Shown here one piece after another: positions 1 to 9,780 of a stretch of DNA of 64,000 nucleotides. The notes under the pieces were generated by a model, which ran no database searches, was not told where the DNA came from, and saw nothing but the letters and a program-made list of their open reading frames with translations. The translations under genes were made by a program, and so were the position numbers. The stretch comes from Bradysia coprophila. Lineage: Eukaryota; Arthropoda; Insecta; Diptera; Sciaridae. Every line of letters begins with the position of its first letter. Positions within the stretch are counted from its first letter, which is position 1. Location of the stretch: NCBI RefSeq assembly GCF_014529535.1, contig NW_023503616.1, forward strand, positions 5,380,584 to 5,444,583, written 5' to 3'.

Positions 1-3000
1 CTAACCACGAACCGAAATATAAGAAAACAACGAAAGCGACAAATTTTCGTAAAATAAGAAAATCTAATTTTAGAATATAATAGAAATAGCATTTACTGCT
101 TATGTATAGTGATCGCTCGGAACTCAGCACACATTTTGTGTAAATGAAGGTATTGACTGAGCGCTCTCTTGGAGTTAATGAAATGAAAATACTTTCGTAC
201 GGTTTTTCAAAACAAAAAATATTTACCTGCAATCTACAAATCATACGCAATTACTTACTTGGATCCCAATTCGCTTCTGAATTCATTACGACAGCGGTCA
301 TCATACAATAGCAATAGCACTAAAATTGAAATTAAATGAACACAAAATTAATTTCACATTTTTAGAAGTTCCTGTAAGGTGTAATTTGTTTATTTATTTT
401 CATCACCTCGAGCCGATAAAATTGTGCTTAATTAGCCAATCGATTATCACTCACTTGCCTCTGTACACAAATTGCTCAAAATATTACTCAATATTTCTTC
501 ACACTAAACAATGCATTCAATATGGGAAATATAATCTGAAATTAATTAGGTACGTAATGTGCTAATTATGCACAATACGTCCAGAAGAAACATGACTCTC
601 GTTATGTGGCGTACCGAACTCTACTGAGTGATCACTCTTAATATTCGCATCGTTGAACGACTATAAATGTGATGCCGATACATTTTCTTTTATTTATAGA
701 GGCCGGTAGCGAACGGTCTACACATTATTAACATTGAGAAAAATGGAAAGTGATAATGATTTTCATAAAGAGACGAATTTTATTTCTTTGCGTGATGTTG
801 TATATTATAGACTAAGGATTATATTTTTGTTGAGTTCATGTTATGCGGAAATTTAAGGATTGTATTTACTCGATTATGGCATAATAAACTGCAAATTGAG
901 TGTCGAAAAATGAAAACTTTATGGATATCACTACCACGGATTCGGTAATACATTGATTGAATTGGCAACTTTTATTGAAATTTATATCATTTTATGTAAA
1001 TCGTTAAAATGTGAAAATGGGACCATAAATTTTATATAATAACGAATTTATTCGATCTGCGTCAGAATTAATGTTGCAGCCGCCATATTTATATTTAGTT
1101 GTACATCTGAGACACAAAAAATTGAACATTGATGAATAGTTTTAGAGTTTTTTTTTACGAACTGCTTGCGTTTTTTTTAAATTCTTTATCTACTTGTTTC
1201 AACTGAACATAATACTACATCATCGACTGTCAGAGTGTTTCTTTGATATCATCATATAAGCCAAAATATCGCATTACGTTATGTCAACATGCATTCATTA
1301 TGATTGTTTTACTATGTGTAGTATATATATAAATATAACCATGACTTATCGCAGTAATATCAAACTGAAGGCGTTATATTGCAGTATATATACTATTTGG
1401 TATACATAAGAACTCTTCTGAAAATGTTGAGTTTGTTGTTTTTTAACTGCTTCGATAAACAAAAACTATTTGGTTTGTAATAAAGTCGATGAATTACGGT
1501 CGTCGAATATTTAGACCAAAAATATAACGGAAATTCAACAAGTGTTTTTGGTTCTAGCTTGTACTATACAATCCTTACATACTCATTCATTCAATTGGTT
1601 CTGTCGATTATTCGGCATGCGTTATTTTAATTAGTTTTAGAGGTTTACAATGAATGGAAAAATATTGAAGTAATAACCACGTTTGTTATGGAATGATATT
1701 TTTTGCATTTACTGAAGTCAGTGTAACTGAGGAATCACAAGACTTAAACCAAAGATTTTGATTTCCACTTTCGTACCAGCCGTTTAAATACAAGAAATAT
1801 TTACGAGTAACATCCCGTTCACAGCTATTTAAAGATTTATCTCCTAATTTCTCAAAAGTAATTGGCACAACCAATCAAAACCAATCAACCAAAAGCAGTT
1901 ATATTCCACTGTACAATCCTATATGTTTACATGTGTATAATTATCATATTAGGACACTTTCTATAGTAAACACTTCAAAGACAAGGTACACCGTGTCTTT
2001 GCTATGTTGACGTCAGCTATGTGCGCACATAACACGTATCAGTGTAGTAAAGGCCCTGGTTAACTTGAGCTTCGATCGTTTAATATTCATGAGTGTGTTT
2101 GTGAACCAGCTGATAGATTCAGCTGGCGCGAAACACTCCATCTTTCAATTTACATGCCACGGTCTATTCTTCATTAGAAAATGTTGACCTATTGAACCGA
2201 AGGTCAACGCGAAAATTTCATGAAAACATGAAGAAAAACACTCCACCTCTTTATCCAAGATGTTTTTGCTCGAGAGAAACGATTATCTTCTTTGACCCGA
2301 TACCATATTTTGCAGATATATGCAAACACAATTTTCCGCAACAATTTTCCGATGTGTGCTCTTATTGCCATACGTACTGAAAGTATTGATACCAGTCACG
2401 TACGAAATCTTGGATGGGGTTTGTCATTGCTATATTGGAATTCTGAATGGCAAATTCTAATAGCTCATAACGAAGTGGATGGTAAAGGTTGAAGGTAAAC
2501 AAACAAAAAATATAAATAAAAGCAAGATATAACGAATCAATCAGTTTGACGACTTATTTATTCACTACAGCACTTATAAATACCATAGTGGAGCTCTTAC
2601 TGCATTATTACATTTATATTGTGTTTATGCGCGAAGACCACTTAATGTCATTATACCAAGTCATCGTATATACATACATACAGTATTTCTAATGTCCTAT
2701 CCAACGCGTAAATAAACAATTTGAAGTTAATCTTACATTTAGTTCATCGCAAATGAAAACAATTTGTCTGCATCAACTTCTACAACTCTTAAGCAAAACC
2801 TTAACCGTTGCATTGCGACTCCATTAAGTACATAATAATATCATTCGATTTCACACAGTGGTTTGGAAAAATCAATTTCCATAACATACAACATACACCA
2901 CTCATTTTAATCGACTTAATTATTCGTTTGTTTGTGATAAACGGATCATGGGGACTAATTATTACTATATCTCATTCATTACCTCTTAGAAACACATTAT

Positions 3001-3702
3001 TTAGCACTTTATTTTAGATTTTTCTCACTGAAAAATGTCCTTGTCACAACAGAACAACCATCACCGACACCATATCATTACCCTACTGAAATATACTTAG
3101 GTGAGGATTTTGACGTTACCTTTCCATCTCTATCCCTTTTACTCTTACATTGTTTTTGTGAATCGGTTCCATTGATTGTCAATAGATGGAGCATAGAATT
3201 TAAGTTTTATGTTGACTTTATATCGTAACAGTGTATTCTTGATGAACGAGCGGTTTGTGTCTATAATAACGGTGAGCTTAGATTGGTAAGAAAGCAACAT
3301 ACATAACTATCACACGGCTACCTTTAAAAGTTGTCTAGGCCGTTAAGACGACAAGTGATTGGTTAATACACTTAGTAAAAACAATTTCAAAACTCTGGGG
3401 AAGTAAAAAGTACTTACATAACAATAAGTAAAGATTTTTTTTTAATGCTTGCTTTTGATCCTACGAATCTGTAAGCGGGTGTTGAGTACATTGAGTATAG
3501 GCCTTATCTCTTAGTTTTCGTTGTTTGATCAAATTAGGCTTTATTTGATGTCTCGGTGGTCTACATTTATTCCAATGTACCATCTTACTTTCAAGAATCA
3601 CATTTTCCTGTGCATTATGTGTAATTTTTCTTCTAAGTTAGGAGGAGAACTTGTTCACCGTTGAAGAGTAATTACAAAAAAATCGAAATTTATGAGGCAT
3701 TT
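1..3702. other. Gene-poor left flank
   Basis: AT-rich sequence with no gene I can support. A TATA-like TATAAATG at 662-669 lies about 80 bp before an ATG at 743 that opens a 37-codon plus-strand frame ending at 856. That frame resembles nothing I know and could be a first exon or chance. A second TATATAAATA-like stretch near 1325-1335 precedes no usable frame. The other short frames between 1686 and 3017 have no signal peptide, domain or convincing splice signals. Confidence 0.5.
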
Positions 3703-3708
3703 TTTATT
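3703..3708 (-). terminator. Poly(A) signal AATAAA
   Basis: AATAAA on the minus strand, 38 bp after the stop codon of the TPAA-repeat protein gene. Confidence 0.6.
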
Positions 3709-3745
3709 TAATAAATTAAATTTCTTTTTGTCGTTGTCTACATGA

Positions 3746-4546
3746 CTAGTTTTCATCAAGAATAAGTTCGTAGTCGTTGTATGCTTTAAGGTTTTTCGGT
3801 AGAGTCGCTCCTGCCAAAGCAGCTAATAAACTAAGAGGAATGAGTAGCGGTTTCTTTTTTACAATACCAGTACCGACTGCTGCTGCGGCAAGCGGTGTCT
3901 TTGTACCAATTTGACTTAACTGACTATTCCGTATAGCATTGCTCACCAAGTCGGTAAGTGACGGCGCACGAACAACTTGCGATGGATTTTCAACTGGTGC
4001 CGGTAATGCATCACCATTTCCTTTTTCTGATGATTTAGCCAAAATAATGTAGGATCCTTGATTCGGTACATTTACTAAATACGTATCGTAGCCACTGTTT
4101 GGCAGGTCGTTCGATCTCAACACACCAACCAATCCACTTAAAGCATTTGTGAGAATTCCAGTAAATGCGCTGTTCAATAGCGGCCCTGTAGCATCAGCAA
4201 TAGGCTTGAATGGACCGAGAAAGGGTGAGAAGACTGTTCCAAATGCACTGAGTATACCAGAAATTAATGGTGAAAGACTTGTTGAAGCTGCTGGTGTTGC
4301 CGCTGGCGTCGCTGCTGGTGTTGCTGCTGGTGTTGCTGCTGGTGTTGCTGCTGGTGTTGCAGCTGGAGTTTCTGCCTGACGTTCTTCAATATCGCCTCGG
4401 TTTCCTTGGAACACTGCACTGAGCTCACTCAATTCGTTTTCATTTGCATTGCCTTGAGTCAAACGCATGAATTGATCAATGGAAATAGCGTCGATTATCG
4501 TAATACAACTTAGCACCAAGACAATATTGATAGTTTTTAACAACAT
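3746..4546 (-). CDS. Secreted TPAA-repeat protein, unknown function
   Basis: This is a single-exon gene for 266 aa; I do not recognise the family. Residues 1-20 are a clear signal peptide (hydrophobic core NIVLVLSCITIIDA). Residues ~58-87 hold seven tandem TPAA units encoded by a 12-bp tandem repeat. The rest is a Leu/Ala/Gly-rich region with hydrophobic stretches (PLISGILSAFG, LLIPLSLLAALAGA). A more ordinary middle segment contains YDTYLVNVPNQGSY, and the end is acidic (YELILDEN). The start is fixed by the signal peptide and by a TATA box about 75 bp upstream; AATAAA follows the stop. Few charged residues and a Thr/Pro/Ala repeat, a likely O-glycosylation target, suggest a secreted structural or mucin-like protein, but that is inference. 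It lies upstream of a cluster of other secreted low-complexity proteins. The opposite-strand frame at 4149-4379 is a shadow of the repeat. Confidence 0.8.
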   Translation of the reverse strand: MLLKTINIVLVLSCITIIDAISIDQFMRLTQGNANENELSELSAVFQGNRGDIEERQAETPAATPAATPAATPAATPAATPAATPAASTSLSPLISGILSAFGTVFSPFLGPFKPIADATGPLLNSAFTGILTNALSGLVGVLRSNDLPNSGYDTYLVNVPNQGSYIILAKSSEKGNGDALPAPVENPSQVVRAPSLTDLVSNAIRNSQLSQIGTKTPLAAAAVGTGIVKKKPLLIPLSLLAALAGATLPKNLKAYNDYELILDEN

Positions 4547-4616
4547 TTTCGCAAAATAGATTAACTCTTCTTTTCGAAGTCAAACTTGAACTGATAAGGT
4601 TTACTTTACGTAACCC

Positions 4617-4623
4617 TTTTATA
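4617..4623 (-). promoter_or_regulatory. TATA box of the TPAA-repeat gene
   Basis: TATAAAA followed by GGG on the minus strand, 71 bp before the ATG at 4546. It predicts a transcription start near 4590 and a 5' leader of about 45 nt. Confidence 0.65.
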
Positions 4624-5906
4624 TTCGACGAATCAGCTTACAATAATTGTCTAACTGTAATCGATTATTGCATTTTTGTGATTTGTGGTATGATGTAACA
4701 TGTTCCCAAAATTAAAAAATTAAAAAGAAAATTGCATAATTACTCATTATGCCCTTTAATTGGAAATTAATTAGTAATTTGGTTAAAGCGATTAAACTGA
4801 CAACATTAATCGCCATACGTATACCTACACCTACTCGAATACATTTTACCGTTAGTAGACAAGTAATGCACACAACCTTTCCGCAGCTCATTTCCATCAC
4901 AAACTGTTAGATTAATGTTATTACTGTTTTTACTTGGGCTGGGTGCTCAGGTGAAAAAATACGTGCTGTAACGTGAATATGTGAACTTGGCATGTAAATT
5001 TTTTCAAAATAATATTTTGCACATTTTTAGTAACCTGTGTAAGCTCTGCAGTTTTGTGTCATTTAGTGTTCTTCAGTTCCGTGATTTACCACCCAACGAA
5101 AACCAAGCTAAATATATTTTCTGTCTATACACGTTTTCCTCAGCAGCTCTGCTACTTCATTCACAAACAGCTGAAAATATTATTCAATATTTATGCTATG
5201 GGATCGCCACCAATTTGCCCGTAAAATGATCAGATAACTTTGATGCTATAACATTTCTAAAACATCATAATCGTATTTTAACCAAAAGTGATCATAGCGA
5301 GCAAGACTCATTTCATAAATTGTGTAATAAAGGTCGAATTGGCCTTCTGGCATTCAATTTTAGTACGAGAGTGAAAGCAATGCAATATTTGTACTCGTTG
5401 AAATCTGTATATAGATTTGACTCAATCTCGGAGACGATGATTCTTTGTATATTGTGTGAATTTCCACTTAGGAATTATATCAAAATGCATCAATTTCGGT
5501 ATGCAGTTATAACACATATAGATTTACACAGCGACTGCAAAGCCATACTTCATGGACGAAAATGCATTGTAGGTACGGTGCAGTTTGCTTCAAGAACTAA
5601 TATACGTTCATGTACCAATATCATTGCATTGTAATTTGTATTTTAATAGACTTATTTATTTGCATTTGATAATGATCTTTGATGAAACGGTCTAAAAACA
5701 ATTGAAAATTGAGGGCTATCGTGATGTATACTTCATTCGAGTAAGATATAAAAGAGTATACCAACCTAGCCTGTGCTAAGTGTTTTTACTTGGACACTTA
5801 TTGAAAGACATATTTACGTCCATTTTATGATGATGGTATCTTTGTCAATACTCACGCTTTTCAAATTACATTTGCTCCATTAAATACAATAATTCATATA
5901 AGCATT
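4624..5906. other. Intergenic, nothing recognised
   Basis: AT-rich spacer. A plus-strand frame at 5320-5634 has no ATG at its start, no signal peptide and no recognisable motif. I treat it as chance. Confidence 0.5.
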
Positions 5907-6065
5907 ACAGTCATGATCACCTAAAGTGCCGCACGGTTATCAATCCCTCATTTTAGTTCACTTTGTTCCACACATCCATATGAAACTAAAGATATGAATT
6001 TGTGAACAAAGTGGACTAAAATAGAGATTCATAACACGGTAGCACTTTTAGGTGTTCATGACTGT
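5907..6065. repeat. Hairpin MITE-like inverted repeat
   Basis: The left arm begins ACAGTCATGATCACCTAAAG. The right arm ends with its near complement, CTTTTAGGTGTTCATGACTGT. Arms of about 60 bp pair almost throughout (CTCATTTTAGTTCACTTTGTTC against GAACAAAGTGGACTAAAATAG). There is no coding capacity, so it looks like a non-autonomous DNA element. It sits about 100 bp beyond the end of the neighbouring minus-strand Gly/Tyr gene. Confidence 0.8.
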
Positions 6066-6117
6066 ACTGAAGAAATCAAACAACGATATAACTTTTGCTT
6101 GTAGCAAAACAGTCGTT

Positions 6118-6123
6118 TTTATT
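6118..6123 (-). terminator. Poly(A) signal AATAAA
   Basis: AATAAA on the minus strand, about 46 bp after the stop of the Gly-Tyr repeat gene. A second AATAAA (6162-6167) sits only two bases beyond the stop and is less likely to be the one used. Confidence 0.5.
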
Positions 6124-6168
6124 AAAATTGCACTTTTTTACAGTATGAAAATTTGGGCCAATTTATTT

Positions 6169-7116
6169 TTACCAACCGTGATGGTGGTGGTGATGATGGC
6201 CATAATATGGGTAACCATATCCTCCGTAGCCACCATATCTACGATAGCCGCCATATCCACCATAGCCTCCATATCCACCATAGCCGCCATATCCACCATA
6301 TCCACCATAACCGCCATATCCACCATATCCTAACGGGAAACATTTAAAATTAAATACCATCGAAAGTGTCCAGAGTTGATACACTTGTGCACGTATTGTG
6401 CAAATATTTTTTTCTAAAATTTGTAAGGATTTCTTAAAGTTACTGAAAATGTTAGTTTAATTTCTGAAGGGTCACGAGAAGGTTACTTTGGAGAAACTCA
6501 ATTTTTTTTAGAAATTTTAAAAACTTTTAGAAATTTGAGAAAAACGTGGATGTAAAATATGTTTGCGCTCTTGAACACATATTTGACGTCACTTACTTTA
6601 AATTCATTAAAGAAACTATATTCAGAAAAGCTACAATTCATTGTTTTTAGTCGAAATATTGCACCTCTTAATTGGCACTTCGATTGTTTCTGTTAATATC
6701 AAATATCAATTTACCGATAAATTGACAGTAGCAATGATACATGGAATTAATGTTTTTCACTAGAATTTGAATAGACGTAAATTGAACAATAAACTGTTAC
6801 CGAAAAAGGTTAACTCACTACCAAGTAGTTTATTTATGGTCAAAAGATTCTTTCAAATTTTAGTTTTTGTAACCAAAATGGATAACTTACCGACTACAAC
6901 TGGTACTCCAATTCCTACGCTAACACCACCATAATGTCTAGCAACTCGTTTCGATGGAGTCACTTCATCATCATCCGTAATCGCAATAATGTCATCAACT
7001 GGTTGCGGTCCATTTGAATCAAAGTTGGATGTTAACGTCTCCTTGCTGGAATCACTTAATGGGATTGCATTGCTAATTGCAACTATGCAAACGAATATCA
7101 CCAGAACGGCTTTCAT
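6169..7116 (-). CDS. Prepropeptide with GYGG repeats and a His tail
   Basis: Two exons are seen: 7116-6891 and 6329-6169, with intron 6890-6330 (GTAAGT donor, CCCGTTAG acceptor). The join is phase 1 and gives 128 aa. Residues 1-17 are a signal peptide (MKAVLVIFVCIVAISNA). An acidic pro-region follows (~18-55), then a minimal furin-type site R-V-A-R at 57-60 and a short Gly/Val link. Exon 2 is almost pure GYGG repeat, interrupted once by Arg-Arg, and ends with PYYG, seven histidines and Gly-Trp. YGGYGG arrays after a signal peptide occur in nematode NLP/CNC antimicrobial peptides and in insect Gly-rich cuticle or silk proteins. Which of these applies cannot be told from the sequence. The architecture matches the genes at 8397, 12796 and 15816. 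A MITE lies 50 bp upstream of the start and no convincing TATA box is left between them. Confidence 0.8.
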
Positions 7117-7165
7117 GTCTTTTATTCTCGTAGTTTATTGAATTTCTGAAATTTTTTTAAAAATA

Positions 7166-7301
7166 CAATCGCTAAACCGACCTGGTGTGCATACGTTATT
7201 TTGCACCACATACGTTATTTTGCACCAGCTGGTCACATACAATTCCAAGTGGGACCAGCTGGTGCAAAATAACGTATACACACCAGTTCGGTTTAGCGAT
7301 T
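7166..7301. repeat. Hairpin MITE beside a gene start
   Basis: The left arm AATCGCTAAACCG continues through CGTTATTTTGCACCA. The right arm returns as TGGTGCAAAATAACGTAT and ends CGGTTTAGCGATT. The centre holds a further inverted pair built on GACCAGCTGG. It is a palindromic element of about 136 bp without coding capacity. It lies 50 bp 5' of the Gly-Tyr gene, in the place where related genes have promoter or 5' leader. Confidence 0.8.
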
Positions 7302-8242
7302 ATAATTGGAAATTTATCTCTGCTTTGATTGAAATGTTACGTGAAACTAAATGTAAGCGTGGAAACAATAATCAATTGAACTGACGCTTTACTTAAATGA
7401 AAATTGACACAATACTGCGACTTATACATAGAACATCAATTAGAACCTTTTGCGGATTGTTAGCATAATCCACCTTTGAGAATATTACTCAGTTCGTACG
7501 TACATAACACAATGAACATTGTTTAAAACAATTAGAAACATAGCTATTAAGCAGTAAAACAGAGTTAATAAAAATTTGAAAATTTACTGTAGCCACATGC
7601 TTTAGGTTTTCAATATACAAAATATTGCTTCACTTTAAACGTTTCCATCAAATTTCTAATATTCCTTTCAGCTTGTGTAGCCTGTATGATAATAATTTTC
7701 AATGAACCGAGAGCTGAAAGCTTTTTTTATAGGTTCGTTACTTTTTGCTCAAAGGTCGTGGCAAAAGCATGTTACAGCACGAAATTGTAAGCATATCGTT
7801 CACACCATAATGAAAACAAGCCTTTTGAAATTTTTTATTTCTCTTTGATAATCACAAACATTTCTTTTTTTTACTGAATTGCAGTGTTCACTCTTCGGCC
7901 CATAATAACCGAAAAAAAAAATTAAAATCACCACCAAAGCACTGTATGTAGAATACTCAATTTAAGCTATTACCTTTGATATTTTGCTACAAAGTATTCC
8001 CTACTGACACTGGCTGTGTTTTTTCTCGACTAAATAACAACTTTTCTGACTAGAAAGAATTTTCTTACTTTTATATTGTAGAAGTGTATCGCATATTAAT
8101 TAGTGTTTATGATCTCTCTCGGGGTTTTTCTACTACGCTTTTTGTTGACTTTAAACATTTGCACCAGTTCGCTAAACGGTATGAGTCGTCCATGACGGTC
8201 ATTATTGCGTACAACTAAGCCATACCGCGACCATTACGAATG
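7302..8242. other. Intergenic, nothing recognised
   Basis: AT-rich spacer with poly-A/T runs. No frame, repeat or splice signal here is convincing. An AATAAA on the minus strand at 8243-8248 just beyond could serve the 8397 gene. Confidence 0.5.
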
Positions 8243-8256
8243 TTTATTATAAGAAG

Positions 8257-8264
8257 TATAAAAG
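8257..8264 (+). promoter_or_regulatory. TATA box without an obvious gene
   Basis: TATAAAAG on the plus strand, with CAGTTTCG and TCATTT initiator-like sequences 15-35 bp downstream. It precedes the ATG and splice donor at 8358 by about 100 bp, the same spacing as at the real genes in this window. Confidence 0.5.
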
Positions 8265-8357
8265 ACTCACAGTTTCGAAAAACAAATTGTCATTTAATTT
8301 CATACTGCAAAATTGTGATAGCAATAGTATTTGGCGAGAAATCCTAATATTGTCACG

Positions 8358-8366
8358 ATGGTAAGT
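8358..8366 (+). other. Orphan first exon: ATG followed by GTAAGT
   Basis: The plus-strand ATG at 8358-8360 is followed directly by a perfect donor, GTAAGT. With the TATA box at 8257 this looks like the first exon of a secreted-protein gene whose first intron falls right after the start codon. I find no matching second exon: downstream lies the minus-strand Gln/His gene, then 3.7 kb without a plausible plus-strand signal-peptide exon. It may be a gene remnant or a far-spliced exon. Confidence 0.35.
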
Positions 8367-8396
8367 CAACTTTTTTTTAAATGGTGATTATAATCA

Positions 8397-8902
8397 TCAG
8401 CCATGATGATGATCGTCATGATGACGATGTCCATGATGGTCATCACGATGATGATGGTGGTCGTGATGATCATCATGATGATGGTGGTCACCTTGACCAA
8501 GAGGATTCTGTTGATACGGGTTCTGTTGATATGGATTCTGTTGATATGGATTCTGCTGATATGGATTCTGTTGATATGGGTTCTGTTGATATGGGTTCTG
8601 TTGATAGGGATTCTGTTGATATGGATTCTGCTGATATTGGTTATATGGTTGTTGTTGGTATGGATTGTATTGCTGGGCAGGGAAAAATCCGCCTGCAACA
8701 AACATTTAACATTCTTTCAGCATGAATAACGTAAATACACCACAAAAAAATGTCACAACGTACCAGAAACTTGACGAGCTTTTCTTACACTTTCAATTTG
8801 ATCAGCGATTATGTGCTCTATATCTGTATCTCTCGAAATAGCAGATTTTAAATCACACGTACAGGTTGCCATTAAGGCGAAGCATATTAGGATCACCTTC
8901 AT
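8397..8902 (-). CDS. Prepropeptide with NPYQQ repeats and His-rich tail
   Basis: Two exons, 8902-8764 and 8692-8397, flank a 71-bp intron (GTACGT donor, TTGTTGCAG acceptor). The phase-1 join gives 144 aa. Residues 1-16 are a signal peptide (MKVILICFALMATCTC). A short pro-region ends in R-K-A-R at 40-43, matching the RKAR site of the 15816 gene. Exon 2 opens GGFFPAQQYNPY, runs through about ten NPYQQ units (15-bp tandem repeat), and ends in a 30-residue His/Asp tail (DHHHHDDHHDHHHHRDD and similar). The His/Asp tail could bind Zn or Cu, and the Gln/Asn repeats suggest self-assembly; both are inference. A good TATA box lies about 125 bp upstream. Long open frames on the opposite strand and in the other minus frame are repeat shadows. 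No family name can be given. Confidence 0.82.
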
Positions 8903-9022
8903 TTTCTAAAATGGCAATTAATTCATTGAGCTCATTTGCTTAAAACTTTGTCAAACAATATACCTTTTCACTGTTCTTTTCAACGAACCACCATCAAATG
9001 GTCCTAGATTTGAGATAATTCT

Positions 9023-9030
9023 CTTTTATA
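9023..9030 (-). promoter_or_regulatory. TATA box of the NPYQQ/His gene
   Basis: TATAAAAG on the minus strand, about 121 bp before the ATG at 8902. A start near 8998 would leave a leader of about 95 nt. Confidence 0.65.
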
Positions 9031-9565
9031 GAGAGCTACTACTGAAACATCTTCCAAACGTAGCGAAAGTTAACCTTTGTGATAGCACATATCAAAAGTT
9101 GATTTTAGATATTCCGGTTTTTATCAACGGTATTTCGAGAAGAACATTAATTTTTATTGCAAATAAAACCCGTGTTTGCTATCAAATCTTATTTTATTAA
9201 TTAAAATAGACTTTGAAAAATTTGAATATTTTTGAGCTTCTTTTGCGAGTTTTCTACTAGTTCTACATTCCCCCATCAAAAATATAATCATTTGAGCTTG
9301 TCACCTAGTGAGAACTAGGAAGGAGAATATTATATGAGCTGCAATTTATTACGATGGTAAGAACAGAACACGTATTTGACTTTAGTGGCTCAAGAATCAT
9401 CAGAGGAATGGACTGGACATTTCCAGATATTCGAGTCATATTAAGAAAACATAATGGAAATATAAGAAAATCACATAATATTGTACTTATTTTGTATTTC
9501 GTTGTTACGTATTGTTGCTGGTAATCTGAAATAAATATTCTTACACCAGCAAAGAAGAAGAGTGT

Positions 9566-9780
9566 GGGGTAATTTGGCACACGGTGCTAAAACAACGCAT
9601 TTTTCAACTACGTAAAAGGTGAACTCGCACACCATTTTTCGATACGAAATTTTTGTAAAAGGAGTCATTAAGTCGATGAAATGGTTAAAAAGCATTTGCA
9701 GCAATAAACTTGCGTGTGTGAGTTCACACTTTACGTAGTTTAAAATTGCGTTATTTTGGCACTGTGTGCCAGATTCCCTG
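9566..9780. repeat. MITE-like inverted repeat with CAGGGA-type end
   Basis: The left arm contains TTTGGCACACGGTGCTAAAA, then AACTACGTAAAAGGTGAACTC. The right arm is its near complement, running GAGTTCACACTTTACGTAGTT to GCACTGTGTGCCAGATTCCCTG. The right end (CAGGGAATCTGGCACAC when reversed) resembles hAT-type termini; the left end is eroded. The 147-codon minus frame over 9471-9914 runs straight through this palindrome and is not a gene. Confidence 0.75.

Noticed and set aside
8520-8640. Regular repeats that could suggest a CRISPR array
   Set aside because: They are contiguous 15-bp coding units with no spacers, in a eukaryotic gene.
8381-8729. Plus-strand frames of 108-114 codons with DSVDM or LLIWI repeats
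   Set aside because: They are antisense readings of the NPYQQ/His coding repeat, with no promoter or signal peptide that fits.
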